Shown: positions 34,173 through 42,891 of the stretch, one piece after another | Layout: every line of letters begins with the position of its first letter | How positions within the stretch are numbered: position 1 is the stretch's first letter | NCBI GenBank assembly: GCA_013334865.1 | Contig: JAAXWS010000012.1 | Location: 1-64,000 of the forward strand | Length of the DNA: 64,000 nucleotides | Direction of reading: 5' to 3' | DNA from: Chlorobiaceae bacterium | GTDB lineage: Bacteria > Bacteroidota > Chlorobiia > Chlorobiales > Chlorobiaceae | Notes under the pieces: generated by a model | What the model saw: the letters and a program-made list of their open reading frames with translations, nothing else | Databases searched by the model: none | Told to the model about the DNA's origin: nothing | Translations under genes and position numbers: made by a program

Positions 34173-34217
34173 AGGCTGCCGGCCGCAAGGCAGGTCCATG
34201 GGGGCAGCTTTTTTTTC
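34173..34217 (+). terminator. Leader terminator 23 bp upstream of hemE
   Basis: An 8-bp stem (34173-34180 with 34203-34210, one G-U) enclosing a GCC-GCAA-GGC inner hairpin, followed by eight Ts. It lies between the sdh operon and hemE, so it could end sdh readthrough, end a small RNA, or attenuate hemE. TAAGTTTG at 34143-34150 resembles a Bacteroidota-type -7 element, consistent with a very short transcript. Confidence 0.6.
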
Positions 34218-34240
34218 AACTACATTAATCATTGCACTCC

Positions 34241-35296
34241 ATGCTCAAAAATGATCTCTTTCTCCGGGCGTTGAAAAGGCAGCCGACCCCCCGTACCCCC
34301 ATCTGGGTCATGCGCCAGGCGGGCCGCTACCTGCCTGAGTACCGCGCGGTCAGGGAAAAAACCGACTTCCTTACCCTTTGCAAAACCCCGGAACTGGCTA
34401 CCGAAGTCACGATTCAGCCGGTGGAACTCATGGGCGTGGACGCCGCAATCATCTTCTCCGACATCCTCGTGGTCAACGAGGCCATGGGCATGAACGTCGA
34501 GATCATCGAGACCAAGGGCATCAAGCTGACTCCTCCGATCCGTTCGCAGGCCGACATCGACAAGCTGATCGTCCCCGACATCGACGAGAAGCTGGGCTAC
34601 GTGATGGACGCCCTTCGCATGACCAAGAGGGAGCTTGACAACCGGGTTCCCCTGATCGGCTTCTCGGGTGCGGCATGGACGCTCTTCACCTATGCCGTCG
34701 AAGGCGGCGGTTCGAAGAACTATGCCTTCGCCAAGAAAATGATGTACCGCGAGCCGAAGATGGCCCACCAGCTCCTCCAGAAGATCACCGACTGCATCAG
34801 CGCCTACGTCGTCAAGCAGGTCGAGGCCGGCGCCGACGCCATCCAGATCTTCGATTCATGGGCAAGCGCGCTGTCCGAGGACGATTACCGCGAATTCGCC
34901 CTTCCCTACATCAAGCAGAACGTTGCCGCCGTGAAGGCCAAATACCCGGACACTCCGGTGATCGTCTTCTCCAAGGATTGCAACACCATTCTCGGCGATA
35001 TCGCCGATACCGGCTGTGACGCCATGGGTCTCGGCTGGGGCATCGATATCGGCAAGGCTCGTGCAGAGCTCAAGGATCGCGTCTGCCTCCAGGGCAACCT
35101 CGATCCGACCGTCCTCTACGGCACGCATGAGAAGATCAAGACGGAAGCCGCCAAGATCCTCAAGTCTTTCGGCAAGCACACGGCGCAGTCCGGCCACGTC
35201 TTCAACCTCGGCCACGGCATCCTGCCCGACATGGACCCGGAAAACCTGAAGTGCCTTGTCGAATTCGTCAAGGAGGAGAGCGCGAAGTACCACTGA
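34241..35296 (+). CDS. hemE: Uroporphyrinogen decarboxylase
   Basis: 351 residues from ATG 34241. N-terminal signature RTPIWVMRQAGRYLPEYR with the substrate Arg residues (near 18-35), the GFSGAAWTLF motif (near 132-141) and LGWGIDI (near 265). It removes four acetate carboxyls from uroporphyrinogen III to give coproporphyrinogen III, the branch leading to haem and all bacteriochlorophylls, so it is in heavy demand here. It is monocistronic with its own strong terminator 26 bp beyond the stop. No ribosome-binding site is clear, and a leader terminator lies just upstream. Confidence 0.95.
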   Translation: MLKNDLFLRALKRQPTPRTPIWVMRQAGRYLPEYRAVREKTDFLTLCKTPELATEVTIQPVELMGVDAAIIFSDILVVNEAMGMNVEIIETKGIKLTPPIRSQADIDKLIVPDIDEKLGYVMDALRMTKRELDNRVPLIGFSGAAWTLFTYAVEGGGSKNYAFAKKMMYREPKMAHQLLQKITDCISAYVVKQVEAGADAIQIFDSWASALSEDDYREFALPYIKQNVAAVKAKYPDTPVIVFSKDCNTILGDIADTGCDAMGLGWGIDIGKARAELKDRVCLQGNLDPTVLYGTHEKIKTEAAKILKSFGKHTAQSGHVFNLGHGILPDMDPENLKCLVEFVKEESAKYH

Positions 35297-35322
35297 GCGC
35301 AGCTTCAACGGGACTGAATCAG

Positions 35323-35359
35323 CTCCGCTTCGCCTCGAAGGTGAAGCGGAGTTTTTTTT
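35323..35359 (+). terminator. hemE terminator
   Basis: A 12-bp stem (35323-35334 with 35340-35351; one G-U), a TCGAA loop and eight Ts. A textbook intrinsic terminator. Confidence 0.92.
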
Positions 35360-35457
35360 GCCCCGGCGTCCGGTTTCGACAGAAAACTTGACACCGGCTT
35401 TTTTCCTTATATTCAGGTTCAGATGGATTGACAACAGAACCACCGGGGGGGCGTTTT

Positions 35458-36087
35458 ATGTCTAGGCAGTGCAGTTGTTCGGAAGGGGGGTGCGGCGGGA
35501 CGCATTATGAGGAGATCGTGCTCGACACGCTGCTGTACAGCGCCCGCCTCAAGGAGACGGTCGCGCGCCAGCAGAGCGACGTGGTCGTGGCCATGGCCAG
35601 GATGATCGCCGACACCTTCGAAGCCGGCGGCAAGCTGCTGATCTGCGGCAATGGCGGCAGCGCGGCCGATGCCCAGCACCTGGCCGCAGAGCTGACCATA
35701 CGGTACCGCAGCAGCGTGCAGCGCCCTGCGCTTCCGGCCATAGCGCTCTCCACCGATACTTCGGCGCTGACCGCAGGAGGCAACGACCTCGGATTCGACG
35801 AGGTCTTCGCGAGGCTGGTCGAAGCCTACGGGAAGGAGGGGGACCTGCTGCTCGGACTGTCGACCAGCGGCCGCAGCCCGAACGTCCTGAAGGCGCTCGA
35901 AGCTGCCCGCAGCCGAGGCCTCAGGACCATGGCGCTGCTCGGCGGGGACGGCGGCACTATCCGCCCGCATGCCGACCTCTCGATCGTCGTGCCCCATTCC
36001 GGTACGGCCGACCGTGTCCAGGAGTGCCATATCGCCCTTGGCCACGTGATCATCGAGCTTGTCGAAAAGATGATGGGGTATAGTTGA
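35458..36087 (+). CDS. gmhA: Phosphoheptose isomerase (SIS domain)
   Basis: 209 residues from ATG 35458. The SIS-domain signatures [17 protein letters not shown] (about 62-78) and [15 protein letters not shown] (about 138-152) are those of GmhA, which turns sedoheptulose-7-phosphate into D-glycero-D-manno-heptose-7-phosphate for the lipopolysaccharide inner core. The N-terminal tail is Cys-rich ([17 protein letters not shown]) and unlike typical GmhA, possibly a metal or regulatory site. A TTG at 35428 could extend it. The intergenic gap to ribH is filled with repeats. DiaA-type SIS proteins are an alternative, but less likely. Confidence 0.82.
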   Translation: MSRQCSCSEGGCGGTHYEEIVLDTLLYSARLKETVARQQSDVVVAMARMIADTFEAGGKLLICGNGGSAADAQHLAAELTIRYRSSVQRPALPAIALSTDTSALTAGGNDLGFDEVFARLVEAYGKEGDLLLGLSTSGRSPNVLKALEAARSRGLRTMALLGGDGGTIRPHADLSIVVPHSGTADRVQECHIALGHVIIELVEKMMGYS

Positions 36088-36151
36088 CAATGGATAATGG
36101 ATAATGGATAGGGCGGTCCACTTCGTCCACAAAGTCCACGCAGTCCACTAC
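36084..36151. repeat. ATAATGGAT and GTCCAC microrepeats
   Basis: Two short tandem families sit back to back between gmhA and ribH. First a 9-bp ATAATGGAT unit (about 36084-36110, also at 48716-48747). Then four spaced copies of GTCCAC with 3-4 bp between them (about 36116-36151, also near 61012-61120). No gene or terminator lies here. Confidence 0.7.
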
Positions 36152-36183
36152 ATGATTAAACCTAACCAAACACCTACAAGCAC

Positions 36184-36651
36184 ATGCAGATACAGAACAT
36201 CGAAGGCAACTTGTCCGCACAGGGCATCAGGTTCGGCCTGGTGGTCTCGCGATTCAACGATTTCATCGGCCAGAAACTCGTCGAGGGCGCGGTGGACTGC
36301 ATCGTGCGCCACGGGGGTTCGGCCGACAACATCACGGTCGTCCGCTGCCCGGGCGCGTTCGAGCTGCCGTCGGTCTCCAGGAAGGCCGCCCTTTCCGGAA
36401 AGTTCGACGCCATCGTCACCCTCGGGGTCATCATCCGCGGTTCGACCCCCCATTTCGATGTGATCGCGGCCGAGGCGACCAAGGGCATCGCCCAGGTCGG
36501 CATGGAGACCATGATCCCGGTGACCTTCGGGGTCCTGACCACGGAGAACCTTGAGCAGGCGATCGAACGGGCTGGCACCAAGGCCGGCAACAAGGGATTC
36601 GACGCAGCCATGGGCGCCATCGAGATGGTGAATCTTTACAAGAATCTCTGA
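36184..36651 (+). CDS. ribH: 6,7-dimethyl-8-ribityllumazine synthase
   Basis: 155 residues, the usual length. Motifs: RFGLVVSRFNDFI at the substrate cleft (about 16-28), PGAFELP (near 58), and GVIIRGSTPHFD (near 80-91) with the catalytic-loop His. It condenses 5-amino-6-ribitylaminouracil with dihydroxybutanone phosphate, the penultimate step to riboflavin; it forms icosahedral or pentameric assemblies. It is a lone gene followed by a terminator. The ACGTGACGCGTGAC repeat begins 12 bp after its stop. Confidence 0.95.
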   Translation: MQIQNIEGNLSAQGIRFGLVVSRFNDFIGQKLVEGAVDCIVRHGGSADNITVVRCPGAFELPSVSRKAALSGKFDAIVTLGVIIRGSTPHFDVIAAEATKGIAQVGMETMIPVTFGVLTTENLEQAIERAGTKAGNKGFDAAMGAIEMVNLYKNL

Positions 36652-36662
36652 GGAGAGTCAAA

Positions 36663-36843
36663 CGTGACGCGTGACTATTTAGAGCGAGTCGTCTGAACGC
36701 TGTCCGTTTCTTGGTTGCAGCGAGAACAATGACTGTAGAGGCGGGCGTAAGTGCCCGCCCTTTTTATGCCATGCGGAATACTCGGCAGCTACAGTTTTCA
36801 GGTATTAAGGGAGTTGGCGGGTTCATTCCCGTCACGCGTCACG
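36663..36843. repeat. 13-bp inverted repeat around the ribH terminator
   Basis: CGTGACGCGTGAC at 36663-36675 and its inverted copy at 36831-36843. The right copy overlaps the plsC stop codon (36839-36841). Between them lies the ribH terminator. Same family as 33948-34039. Confidence 0.7.
36740..36765 (+). terminator. ribH terminator
   Basis: A 7-bp GC-only stem (36740-36746 with 36753-36759) and GTAAGT loop, then T5. Located 88 bp past ribH and before the convergent plsC. Confidence 0.8.
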
Positions 36844-37552
36844 CCGCCTGCCCGTATTTCTCCAGATTCCCGCTGATGGCGTCGTGGACGGCCTGCTGGA
36901 GCTCTTCGAGGTTCGGGTAGCGGGCGGGGTCGATCGGCTCCCCGATGACCATCTTGACGGCTCCTTTCCTGATCTTGAGGCTTTTCTTCGGGGTGATGAG
37001 GTGGCTGCCGATGATGCTCACCGGCAGCACGGGTACGCCGGCCTTGCTGGCGATGATGAACGCCCCCCGCTTGAACGGCAGCAGCCGTCCGTCCTCGGAG
37101 CGGGTCCCTTCCGGGAAGATGTGCATCGAACGCCCCTCCCTGAGCCGTTTCGCCGCCTCCAGCAGGCTCTGGAGCGCCTCCCGGCTCTGCCCGCGCTTGA
37201 TGAGCACGTAACCGCTCCCCTTCATCACCCTGCCGAGCAGCGGAATGCGGCCGAGCTCCTCCTTGGCGACGAAACGGAGATTGAGGCGTATCGAGGCGAG
37301 GATGAGCGGGATGTCAGCCATGCCGGCATGGTTGCTGACGATGAGGTAGGTTTTGGCCGGGTCGTACCTTTCCTCGCCGATGACCTCCACCTTTATCCCG
37401 ACGACGCGGGCCGAAAAACGCCCCCACCACGAGGCCATCCGGTAGAAGCGGTCCCCGGTGGGGTCGATGAGGTTCAGGAACAGGGCGATCGACAGGCCGA
37501 CGGTCATCACCGGCAGGATCACCAGGAAAAAGAGCAGCGTCTGAAGGTTCAT
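36839..37552 (-). CDS. plsC: 1-acyl-sn-glycerol-3-phosphate acyltransferase
   Basis: 237 residues with an N-terminal membrane helix (about 4-26). HX4D motif NHAGMAD (about 74-80), the FPEGTRS block (about 148-154), and PVLPVSIIGS. It acylates lysophosphatidate at sn-2 for phospholipid synthesis at the inner membrane. It is the last gene of a thrB-thrC-plsC minus-strand run (15 bp after thrC). The stop codon lies in a dispersed repeat, which is unusual. A related function in lipid A or glycolipid synthesis cannot be excluded. Confidence 0.87.
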   Translation of the reverse strand: MNLQTLLFFLVILPVMTVGLSIALFLNLIDPTGDRFYRMASWWGRFSARVVGIKVEVIGEERYDPAKTYLIVSNHAGMADIPLILASIRLNLRFVAKEELGRIPLLGRVMKGSGYVLIKRGQSREALQSLLEAAKRLREGRSMHIFPEGTRSEDGRLLPFKRGAFIIASKAGVPVLPVSIIGSHLITPKKSLKIRKGAVKMVIGEPIDPARYPNLEELQQAVHDAISGNLEKYGQAA

Positions 37553-37567
37553 CGGCAGGTTTGGCGT

Positions 37568-38884
37568 TTAGCGGTCCAGGTTCCGGAGGAATTTGGAGAG
37601 TTCCGCGTACCCGTTGCCGACCAGGGTGGCCTTTTTCGGCCTGGCCATGATCTCCGTCATCTCTTCGGGAATGGGCACCTCGCGGTTGATCGCCGTCAGG
37701 ATGGCTTCGTCGAACTTGACCGGGTGTGCCGTGGAGAGCACCACGCCGGGATACCCTGCGCCTTCGTTCGCCTTCCGGTAGGCCTCGAGCGCATGGTAGC
37801 CAACCGCGGTGTGCGGGTCCATCACGTAGCCGCAGGCTTCGTAGACCGACCGGATGGTCGCGGCGGTCTCGTCGTCCGTGACCGAGATGCCGGTGATCTC
37901 CGTGCCCATTTTCCGGAAGTCGTGGCCGTAGAAGTGCAGCAGTCTTGAGAAGTTGCTCGGGTTGCCCACGTCCATGGCCGTGGTCATGGTCTTGACGGTC
38001 GGTTTCGGCTCGAAGCGGCCGTTGTCGAGGTAGCGGGTGACGCTGTCGTTCGCGTTCGACGCCGCCACGAAATGGCCGATCGGGAATCCCATCATCCTGG
38101 CGAGCACGCCGGCGGTCAGGTTGCCGTAGTTGCCGCTCGGCACCGAGAAGGCCGGCAGGCTGCCGGGGAAGCGCCGCGCGAGCTGCAGCGAGGCCCAGGC
38201 GTAGTAGAAGGACTGCGGGATGAGCCTCGAGATGTTGATCGAGTTCGCCGAGGTCAGCGTGAGGCTTTTCTTCAGGTCCGGGTCCACGAAGGCCTGCTTG
38301 ACAAGGCGCTGGCAGTCGTCGAAGTCTCCCTGCACCTCGAGGGCGAAGACGTTGCCGCCCGCCGTGGTGAGCTGCTGCTCCTGCAGGCGGCTGACCTTGC
38401 CCGAAGGGTAGAGCAGCACGACGCGGGTGTTCGGGATGCCGTCGAAGCCGTAGGCGACGGCGCTTCCGGTGTCGCCCGAGGTTGCCACCAGCACGGTGAT
38501 CATCCGGTTGTCCTCGGCGGCGAAGTACCCGGTCATGCGTCCGAGGAACCGGGCGCCGTAATCCTTGAAGGCCAGGGTCGGGCCGTGGAACAGCTCTTCG
38601 ACGAATGTGCCGTCGCCGATCTCGACGAGGGGGGTGTCGAAGTCGTAGCACTCGTTGATGAGCTTCGAGAGCGTGTCGAGAGGCACCTCGGCGCCGGCGA
38701 ACTTCTTGGCTATGGCGAAAGCAATGTTGTTGAACGTACCGTTCTGGAGCAGCGAAAGTTCTTCAGGCGAAAAGCGGGGAACTTCGGATGGCACGTAGAG
38801 GCCTCCGTCGGGAGCCAGCCCTTCGAGGGTGGCCCTTTTCATGGATACCGGCGCGGAAGACTTGCTGGTGCTGAAGAAGATCAT
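37568..38884 (-). CDS. thrC: Threonine synthase
   Basis: 438 residues of the long (type II) threonine synthase form, with PLP lysine in LAFKDYGARFLG (about 108-119), the glycine-rich phosphate loop of ATSGDTGSAVAYGF (about 137-150), and PSGNYGNLTAG (about 246-256). It converts O-phosphohomoserine to threonine. It sits between thrB (13 bp upstream) and plsC. The aspartokinase/homoserine dehydrogenase for the same pathway is encoded on the other side of atpAG, on the opposite strand. Confidence 0.95.
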   Translation of the reverse strand: MIFFSTSKSSAPVSMKRATLEGLAPDGGLYVPSEVPRFSPEELSLLQNGTFNNIAFAIAKKFAGAEVPLDTLSKLINECYDFDTPLVEIGDGTFVEELFHGPTLAFKDYGARFLGRMTGYFAAEDNRMITVLVATSGDTGSAVAYGFDGIPNTRVVLLYPSGKVSRLQEQQLTTAGGNVFALEVQGDFDDCQRLVKQAFVDPDLKKSLTLTSANSINISRLIPQSFYYAWASLQLARRFPGSLPAFSVPSGNYGNLTAGVLARMMGFPIGHFVAASNANDSVTRYLDNGRFEPKPTVKTMTTAMDVGNPSNFSRLLHFYGHDFRKMGTEITGISVTDDETAATIRSVYEACGYVMDPHTAVGYHALEAYRKANEGAGYPGVVLSTAHPVKFDEAILTAINREVPIPEEMTEIMARPKKATLVGNGYAELSKFLRNLDR

Positions 38885-38897
38885 AACGTGAAGCTGG

Positions 38898-39872
38898 TCA
38901 TGGAGTTGTGCTGAGTACCCTGGCGCCTTCGCTGCAGATCGGCGAGACCCACATGTCCGACGGCAGCGCGGCCTTGGAGTGCAGGAAGGCCTCCTGCATG
39001 GCCCTGCCGACGGCCAGCGCTTTTTCGCGGGACGCGGAGAATGCGAAGACGGACGGACCGGATCCTGCGATGCTGCAGCCGAGGGCTCCGGTGTCGAGCG
39101 CGGCCTGCTTGACCTCGGTGAATCCGGGGATGAGCGGAGCGCGCTTCGGCTCGGCGACCACGTCGACCAGAGCCCTGCCGATCAGGTCGTAGTCCTCCAT
39201 CAGGAGTCCGGAGACGAGCGCCCCGACGTTGCCCCACTGCTGGATGGCGGTCGGGAGCGGGATGGACTTGGGGAGCACGGAACGGGCGAATGAGGTCTTG
39301 AGCTCCGTGTGCGGGTGCACCAGCGAGCAGAAGAGCTCCCTGGGCGGCCTGATCGTGATCAGGTCCAGCGGGCTGTAGCTCCGGATGAGGATGAAGTTTC
39401 CGAGCATCGCCGGCGCGGCGTTGTCGGCATGGGCCGATCCGCAGGCGACACGCTCGCCCTCGATGGCGAAGTGCACGAGCTCGTTCTTCGTGCAAGGTGA
39501 TCCCATGAGCTCGTTGGCGGCCACCAGGGCCGCGGCGGCGCTGGCGGCGCTGCTGCCCATGCCGCTGGAGAGCGGCAGGTGCTTTTTCAGCGTGAGGCCG
39601 ATGTGTCCGTTGAAGGGGATGCCCTTGGCGGTGCGGATGTATTCGAGGAACTTGAGGACGACGAAGCTCGACGTGTTCTTCCTCGGGTCGAGCGGCAGGG
39701 CGCCGCCGTCGCCGACGATCGCGTCTATGGTGACCGGGCAGTCGCCCCGGCTCTCCTCATGCAGCGTCAGAATGACCTCGTCTCCGGGCTCGGTAATGGC
39801 GAAGCCGAGGACGTCGAAACCGCAGGCGACGTTTCCGACTGTCGCCGACGCAAATCCGGTTACGGTTTTCAT
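38898..39872 (-). CDS. thrB: Homoserine kinase
   Basis: 324 residues from ATG 39872 (MKTVTGFASATVGN); an upstream start would add 31 improbable residues. GHMP-kinase family: the ATP loop PLSSGMGSSAASAAAALVA (about 97-115), N-terminal VGNVACGFDVLGFA and C-terminal GCSIAGSGPSVFAF (about 266-279). It phosphorylates homoserine, feeding threonine synthase immediately downstream. The intergenic region to atpA (218 bp) is divergent and AT-rich near 39940-40010, likely holding promoters for both. Confidence 0.93.
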   Translation of the reverse strand: MKTVTGFASATVGNVACGFDVLGFAITEPGDEVILTLHEESRGDCPVTIDAIVGDGGALPLDPRKNTSSFVVLKFLEYIRTAKGIPFNGHIGLTLKKHLPLSSGMGSSAASAAAALVAANELMGSPCTKNELVHFAIEGERVACGSAHADNAAPAMLGNFILIRSYSPLDLITIRPPRELFCSLVHPHTELKTSFARSVLPKSIPLPTAIQQWGNVGALVSGLLMEDYDLIGRALVDVVAEPKRAPLIPGFTEVKQAALDTGALGCSIAGSGPSVFAFSASREKALAVGRAMQEAFLHSKAALPSDMWVSPICSEGARVLSTTP

Positions 39873-40090
39873 AATATAGTCCGGAACAAAATTCCCGGGT
39901 CGGTAAGGTGAAGGGATACGGATGAATCGCTCATTATCCAAATTGTGTTCGGCATTTGAATACATTTGAATAACTAAAAGCTTTTCATTAAATTTGGCTT
40001 TTATTTTTGGAGGGTGAAGGCCGTAGCCGGTTCCACAAAAAGGTACGGAGAATCTTTCTCTTTTCTTAACAATAACCTATCGAATTCCAT

Positions 40091-41671
40091 ATGTCAACAA
40101 CAGTCAGACCCGATGAGGTGTCGTCCATTCTCCGCAAGCAGCTCGCGGGTTTCGAGTCGGAAGCGGACGTTTATGATGTCGGAACCGTACTGCAGGTCGG
40201 CGACGGTATCGCCCGTGTTTACGGCCTGTCGAACGTCGCTGCAGGTGAGCTCCTTGAATTCCCTCACAAGGTTGTGGGCATGGCGCTGAACCTCGAAGAG
40301 GACAACGTCGGTGCGGTGCTTTTCGGCGAATCCAACGCGGTCAAGGAAGGCGATACGGTTAAGAGGACCAACATTCTCGCATCGATCCCGGTCGGCGAGG
40401 CCATGCTCGGCAGGGTCATCAACCCGCTCGGCGAGCCGATCGACGGCAAGGGCCCGATCAACACCGACATCCGCCTGCCGCTCGAGCGCAGGGCTCCCGG
40501 CGTCATCTTCCGTAAGTCGGTGCACGAGCCGCTCCAGACCGGCCTCAAGGCTATCGACGCCATGATCCCGATCGGCCGCGGCCAGCGCGAGCTCATCATC
40601 GGCGACCGCCAGACCGGCAAGACCGCCGTCGCGCTCGACACCATCATCAACCAGAAAGGCAAGGGTGTGTACTGCATCTACGTCGCCGTCGGCCTGAAGG
40701 GCTCGACCGTCGCCCAGGTGGTCAGCACCCTCGAGAAGTACGGCGCCATGGAGTACACCACGGTCATCTCCGCTACCGCCTCCGACCCGGCTCCGCTGCA
40801 GTTCATCGCTCCGTTCGCCGGCGCGACCATCGGCGAGTTCTTCCGTGACACCGGCCGCCACGCGCTGGTCGTGTACGACGATCTCTCCAAGCAGGCCGTT
40901 GCCTACCGCCAGCTTTCCCTGCTCCTCCGCCGTCCCCCGGGACGCGAGGCCTACCCCGGCGACGTGTTCTACCTGCACTCCCGCCTCCTCGAAAGGGCTG
41001 CGAAGATCACCGACGACATCGAGGTGGCCAAGCAGATGAACGACCTTCCGGATGCCCTGAAGCCGATCGTCAAGGGCGGCGGCAGCCTCACCGCGCTTCC
41101 GGTCATCGAGACCCAGGCTGGTGACGTTTCCGCCTACATCCCGACCAACGTGATCTCGATCACCGACGGCCAGATCTTCCTCGAGTCGAACCTGTTCAAC
41201 TCGGGCCAGAGGCCGGCCATCAACGTCGGCATCTCGGTTTCCCGCGTCGGCGGCGCCGCCCAGATCAAGGCCATGAAGAAGGTTGCCGGTACGCTCCGTC
41301 TCGACCTCGCCCAGTTCCGCGAGCTCGAAGCCTTCTCCAAGTTCGGTTCCGACCTCGACAAGGCCACCAAGGCCCAGCTCGACAGGGGCGCGCGCCTCGT
41401 CGAGATCCTGAAGCAGGGCCAGTACGTGCCGATGCAGGTCGAGAAGCAGGTCGCCATCATCTACGTCGGTACCCAGGGCCTTCTGGACTCGGTCGACGCC
41501 AAGCAGGTGCGCCGCTTCGAGGAGGAGTTCCTCGCCATGCTCGAGCAGAAGCATCCCGAGATCCTCTCTTCGATCGCGACCACCGGTGCGCTGGCGGATG
41601 ATACCGCCGCGAAGCTGAAAGAGGTTGCCGTGAAGTATGTCGCTTCCTTCAAGGAGAAGTACAAGGCATAA
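40091..41671 (+). CDS. atpA: F1 ATP synthase subunit alpha
   Basis: 526 residues. Walker [10 protein letters not shown] (about 177-185), the VYDDLSKQA Walker B region, and the [28 protein letters not shown] signature around residues 278-305. The non-catalytic subunit of F1. In this organism it forms an operon with atpG alone; the remaining F1 and Fo genes are not here, consistent with the known scattering of atp genes in green sulfur bacteria. ATG 40091 has no Shine-Dalgarno sequence. Confidence 0.97.
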   Translation: MSTTVRPDEVSSILRKQLAGFESEADVYDVGTVLQVGDGIARVYGLSNVAAGELLEFPHKVVGMALNLEEDNVGAVLFGESNAVKEGDTVKRTNILASIPVGEAMLGRVINPLGEPIDGKGPINTDIRLPLERRAPGVIFRKSVHEPLQTGLKAIDAMIPIGRGQRELIIGDRQTGKTAVALDTIINQKGKGVYCIYVAVGLKGSTVAQVVSTLEKYGAMEYTTVISATASDPAPLQFIAPFAGATIGEFFRDTGRHALVVYDDLSKQAVAYRQLSLLLRRPPGREAYPGDVFYLHSRLLERAAKITDDIEVAKQMNDLPDALKPIVKGGGSLTALPVIETQAGDVSAYIPTNVISITDGQIFLESNLFNSGQRPAINVGISVSRVGGAAQIKAMKKVAGTLRLDLAQFRELEAFSKFGSDLDKATKAQLDRGARLVEILKQGQYVPMQVEKQVAIIYVGTQGLLDSVDAKQVRRFEEEFLAMLEQKHPEILSSIATTGALADDTAAKLKEVAVKYVASFKEKYKA

Positions 41672-41764
41672 GCAGCCTGACGAATCCGGACCGGCCCAGC
41701 GGCCGGTCCGGGACGTCCGACAAGTGAAGGTTCTTTCAGCAATTCTAACATCGTACCGGAATAC

Positions 41765-42640
41765 ATGCCTACGTTAAAGGACATACGCATACGTCTCAAG
41801 GGTATCAAATCCACGCAGCAGGTGACCAAGGCCATGAAGATGGTCGCCGCCGCGAAGCTGAGAAGGGCGCAGGACCGGGCCATCGCGGCACGTCCCTATG
41901 CCGGCAAGCTCAAGGAGATGCTTGCGTCGCTGTCGACCAAGGTCGATACGTCGCTCAACCCGCTGCTTTCACCCCGTGAAGAGGTGAAAAAAGTCCTCGT
42001 GATCCTGGTCACCTCCGACAGGGGACTCTGTGGCGGTTTCAATACCAACATCATCAAAGTCGCCCAGAAGGTCATCCACGAGGATTATGCCGACCTGCAC
42101 GCCAAAGGCAACGTGACCATGATCTGCGCCGGCACCAAGGGCAGCGACTTCTTCCGGAAGAGGAACTACAGCATCACGGCCGCCTACCCCGGCGTGTTCA
42201 ACAACCTTGACTTCAGCAAGGCAAAGGAGATCGCCGAAACCGCCTCGAAGATGTACCTTTCGGGCGAAGTCGATCGTGTCGTGCTGGTGTACAACGAGTT
42301 CAAGTCGGTGCTTGCCCCGAACCTGAAGACCGAGCAGCTGCTTCCGATCGCTCCGGAGCAGGGCGCGGCCGACAGCGGCAGCGAGTACATCTACGAGCCC
42401 TCGCCTGCGGCCATCATCGACGTGCTTGTTCCGAAGCATCTCAACACGCAGGTGTGGAGGGTCATGCTCGAGTCGAACGCCGCCGAACAGGCAGCCCGTA
42501 TGGCAGCCATGGACTCCGCGACCGAGAACGCCAAGGAGCTCATCAGGGTGCTGAACATCAGCTACAACAGGGCCCGCCAGGCAGCCATCACCAAGGAGCT
42601 GAGCGAAATCGTCGCCGGCGCCGATGCGCTCAAGCAGTAA
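41765..42640 (+). CDS. atpG: F1 ATP synthase subunit gamma
   Basis: 291 residues, normal length. N-terminal [30 protein letters not shown] (in pieces: residues 7-20 and 21-36) forms the coiled-coil rotor helix. RGLCGGFN (near 84) and a C-terminal helix [21 protein letters not shown] complete the family signature. It couples rotation to catalysis. Follows atpA by 93 bp and ends at a strong terminator. Confidence 0.96.
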   Translation: MPTLKDIRIRLKGIKSTQQVTKAMKMVAAAKLRRAQDRAIAARPYAGKLKEMLASLSTKVDTSLNPLLSPREEVKKVLVILVTSDRGLCGGFNTNIIKVAQKVIHEDYADLHAKGNVTMICAGTKGSDFFRKRNYSITAAYPGVFNNLDFSKAKEIAETASKMYLSGEVDRVVLVYNEFKSVLAPNLKTEQLLPIAPEQGAADSGSEYIYEPSPAAIIDVLVPKHLNTQVWRVMLESNAAEQAARMAAMDSATENAKELIRVLNISYNRARQAAITKELSEIVAGADALKQ

Positions 42641-42662
42641 CCCCTGCCTTGACACAGAAGAC

Positions 42663-42699
42663 AGGAAGCGCCCGCAGGTTCGGGCGCTTCCTTTTTTTA
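42663..42699 (+). terminator. atpAG terminator
   Basis: A perfect 12-bp stem (42663-42674 with 42681-42692), CAGGTT loop, then seven Ts. Positioned 22 bp past the atpG stop. Confidence 0.93.
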
Positions 42700-42717
42700 T
42701 GGGGGTGGGATGGGGGA

Positions 42718-42771
42718 ATAGGTCGGATGGGTCAAATGGGGTTTATAGGACTTATACGACCCTTCAAAAGA
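42718..42771. repeat. GGTCGGATGGGTC / TATAGGACTTATACGACC dispersed repeat
   Basis: A stretch of short related words (GGTCGGATGGGTC, TATAGGACTTATACGACC) between atpG and thrA. The same type occurs at 34053-34073 and 60163-60206. No gene is seen in 42700-42891. Confidence 0.55.
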
Positions 42772-42891
42772 GCGTCACGGCAGTGAGGGCAATTCGGGAT
42801 AGTCGAATAACGGCAAAAAGAGGGAATGCCGGCTTGTATAATTTCCTCCGCCGTGAGAAATTAGGGGGACCAGAATTATCGTAACGCAGCC

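Noticed and set aside
36116-36151. Possible CRISPR-like spacing of GTCCAC units
   Set aside because: Units are 6 bp with 3-4 bp gaps and no spacers of proper length; no cas genes are present.
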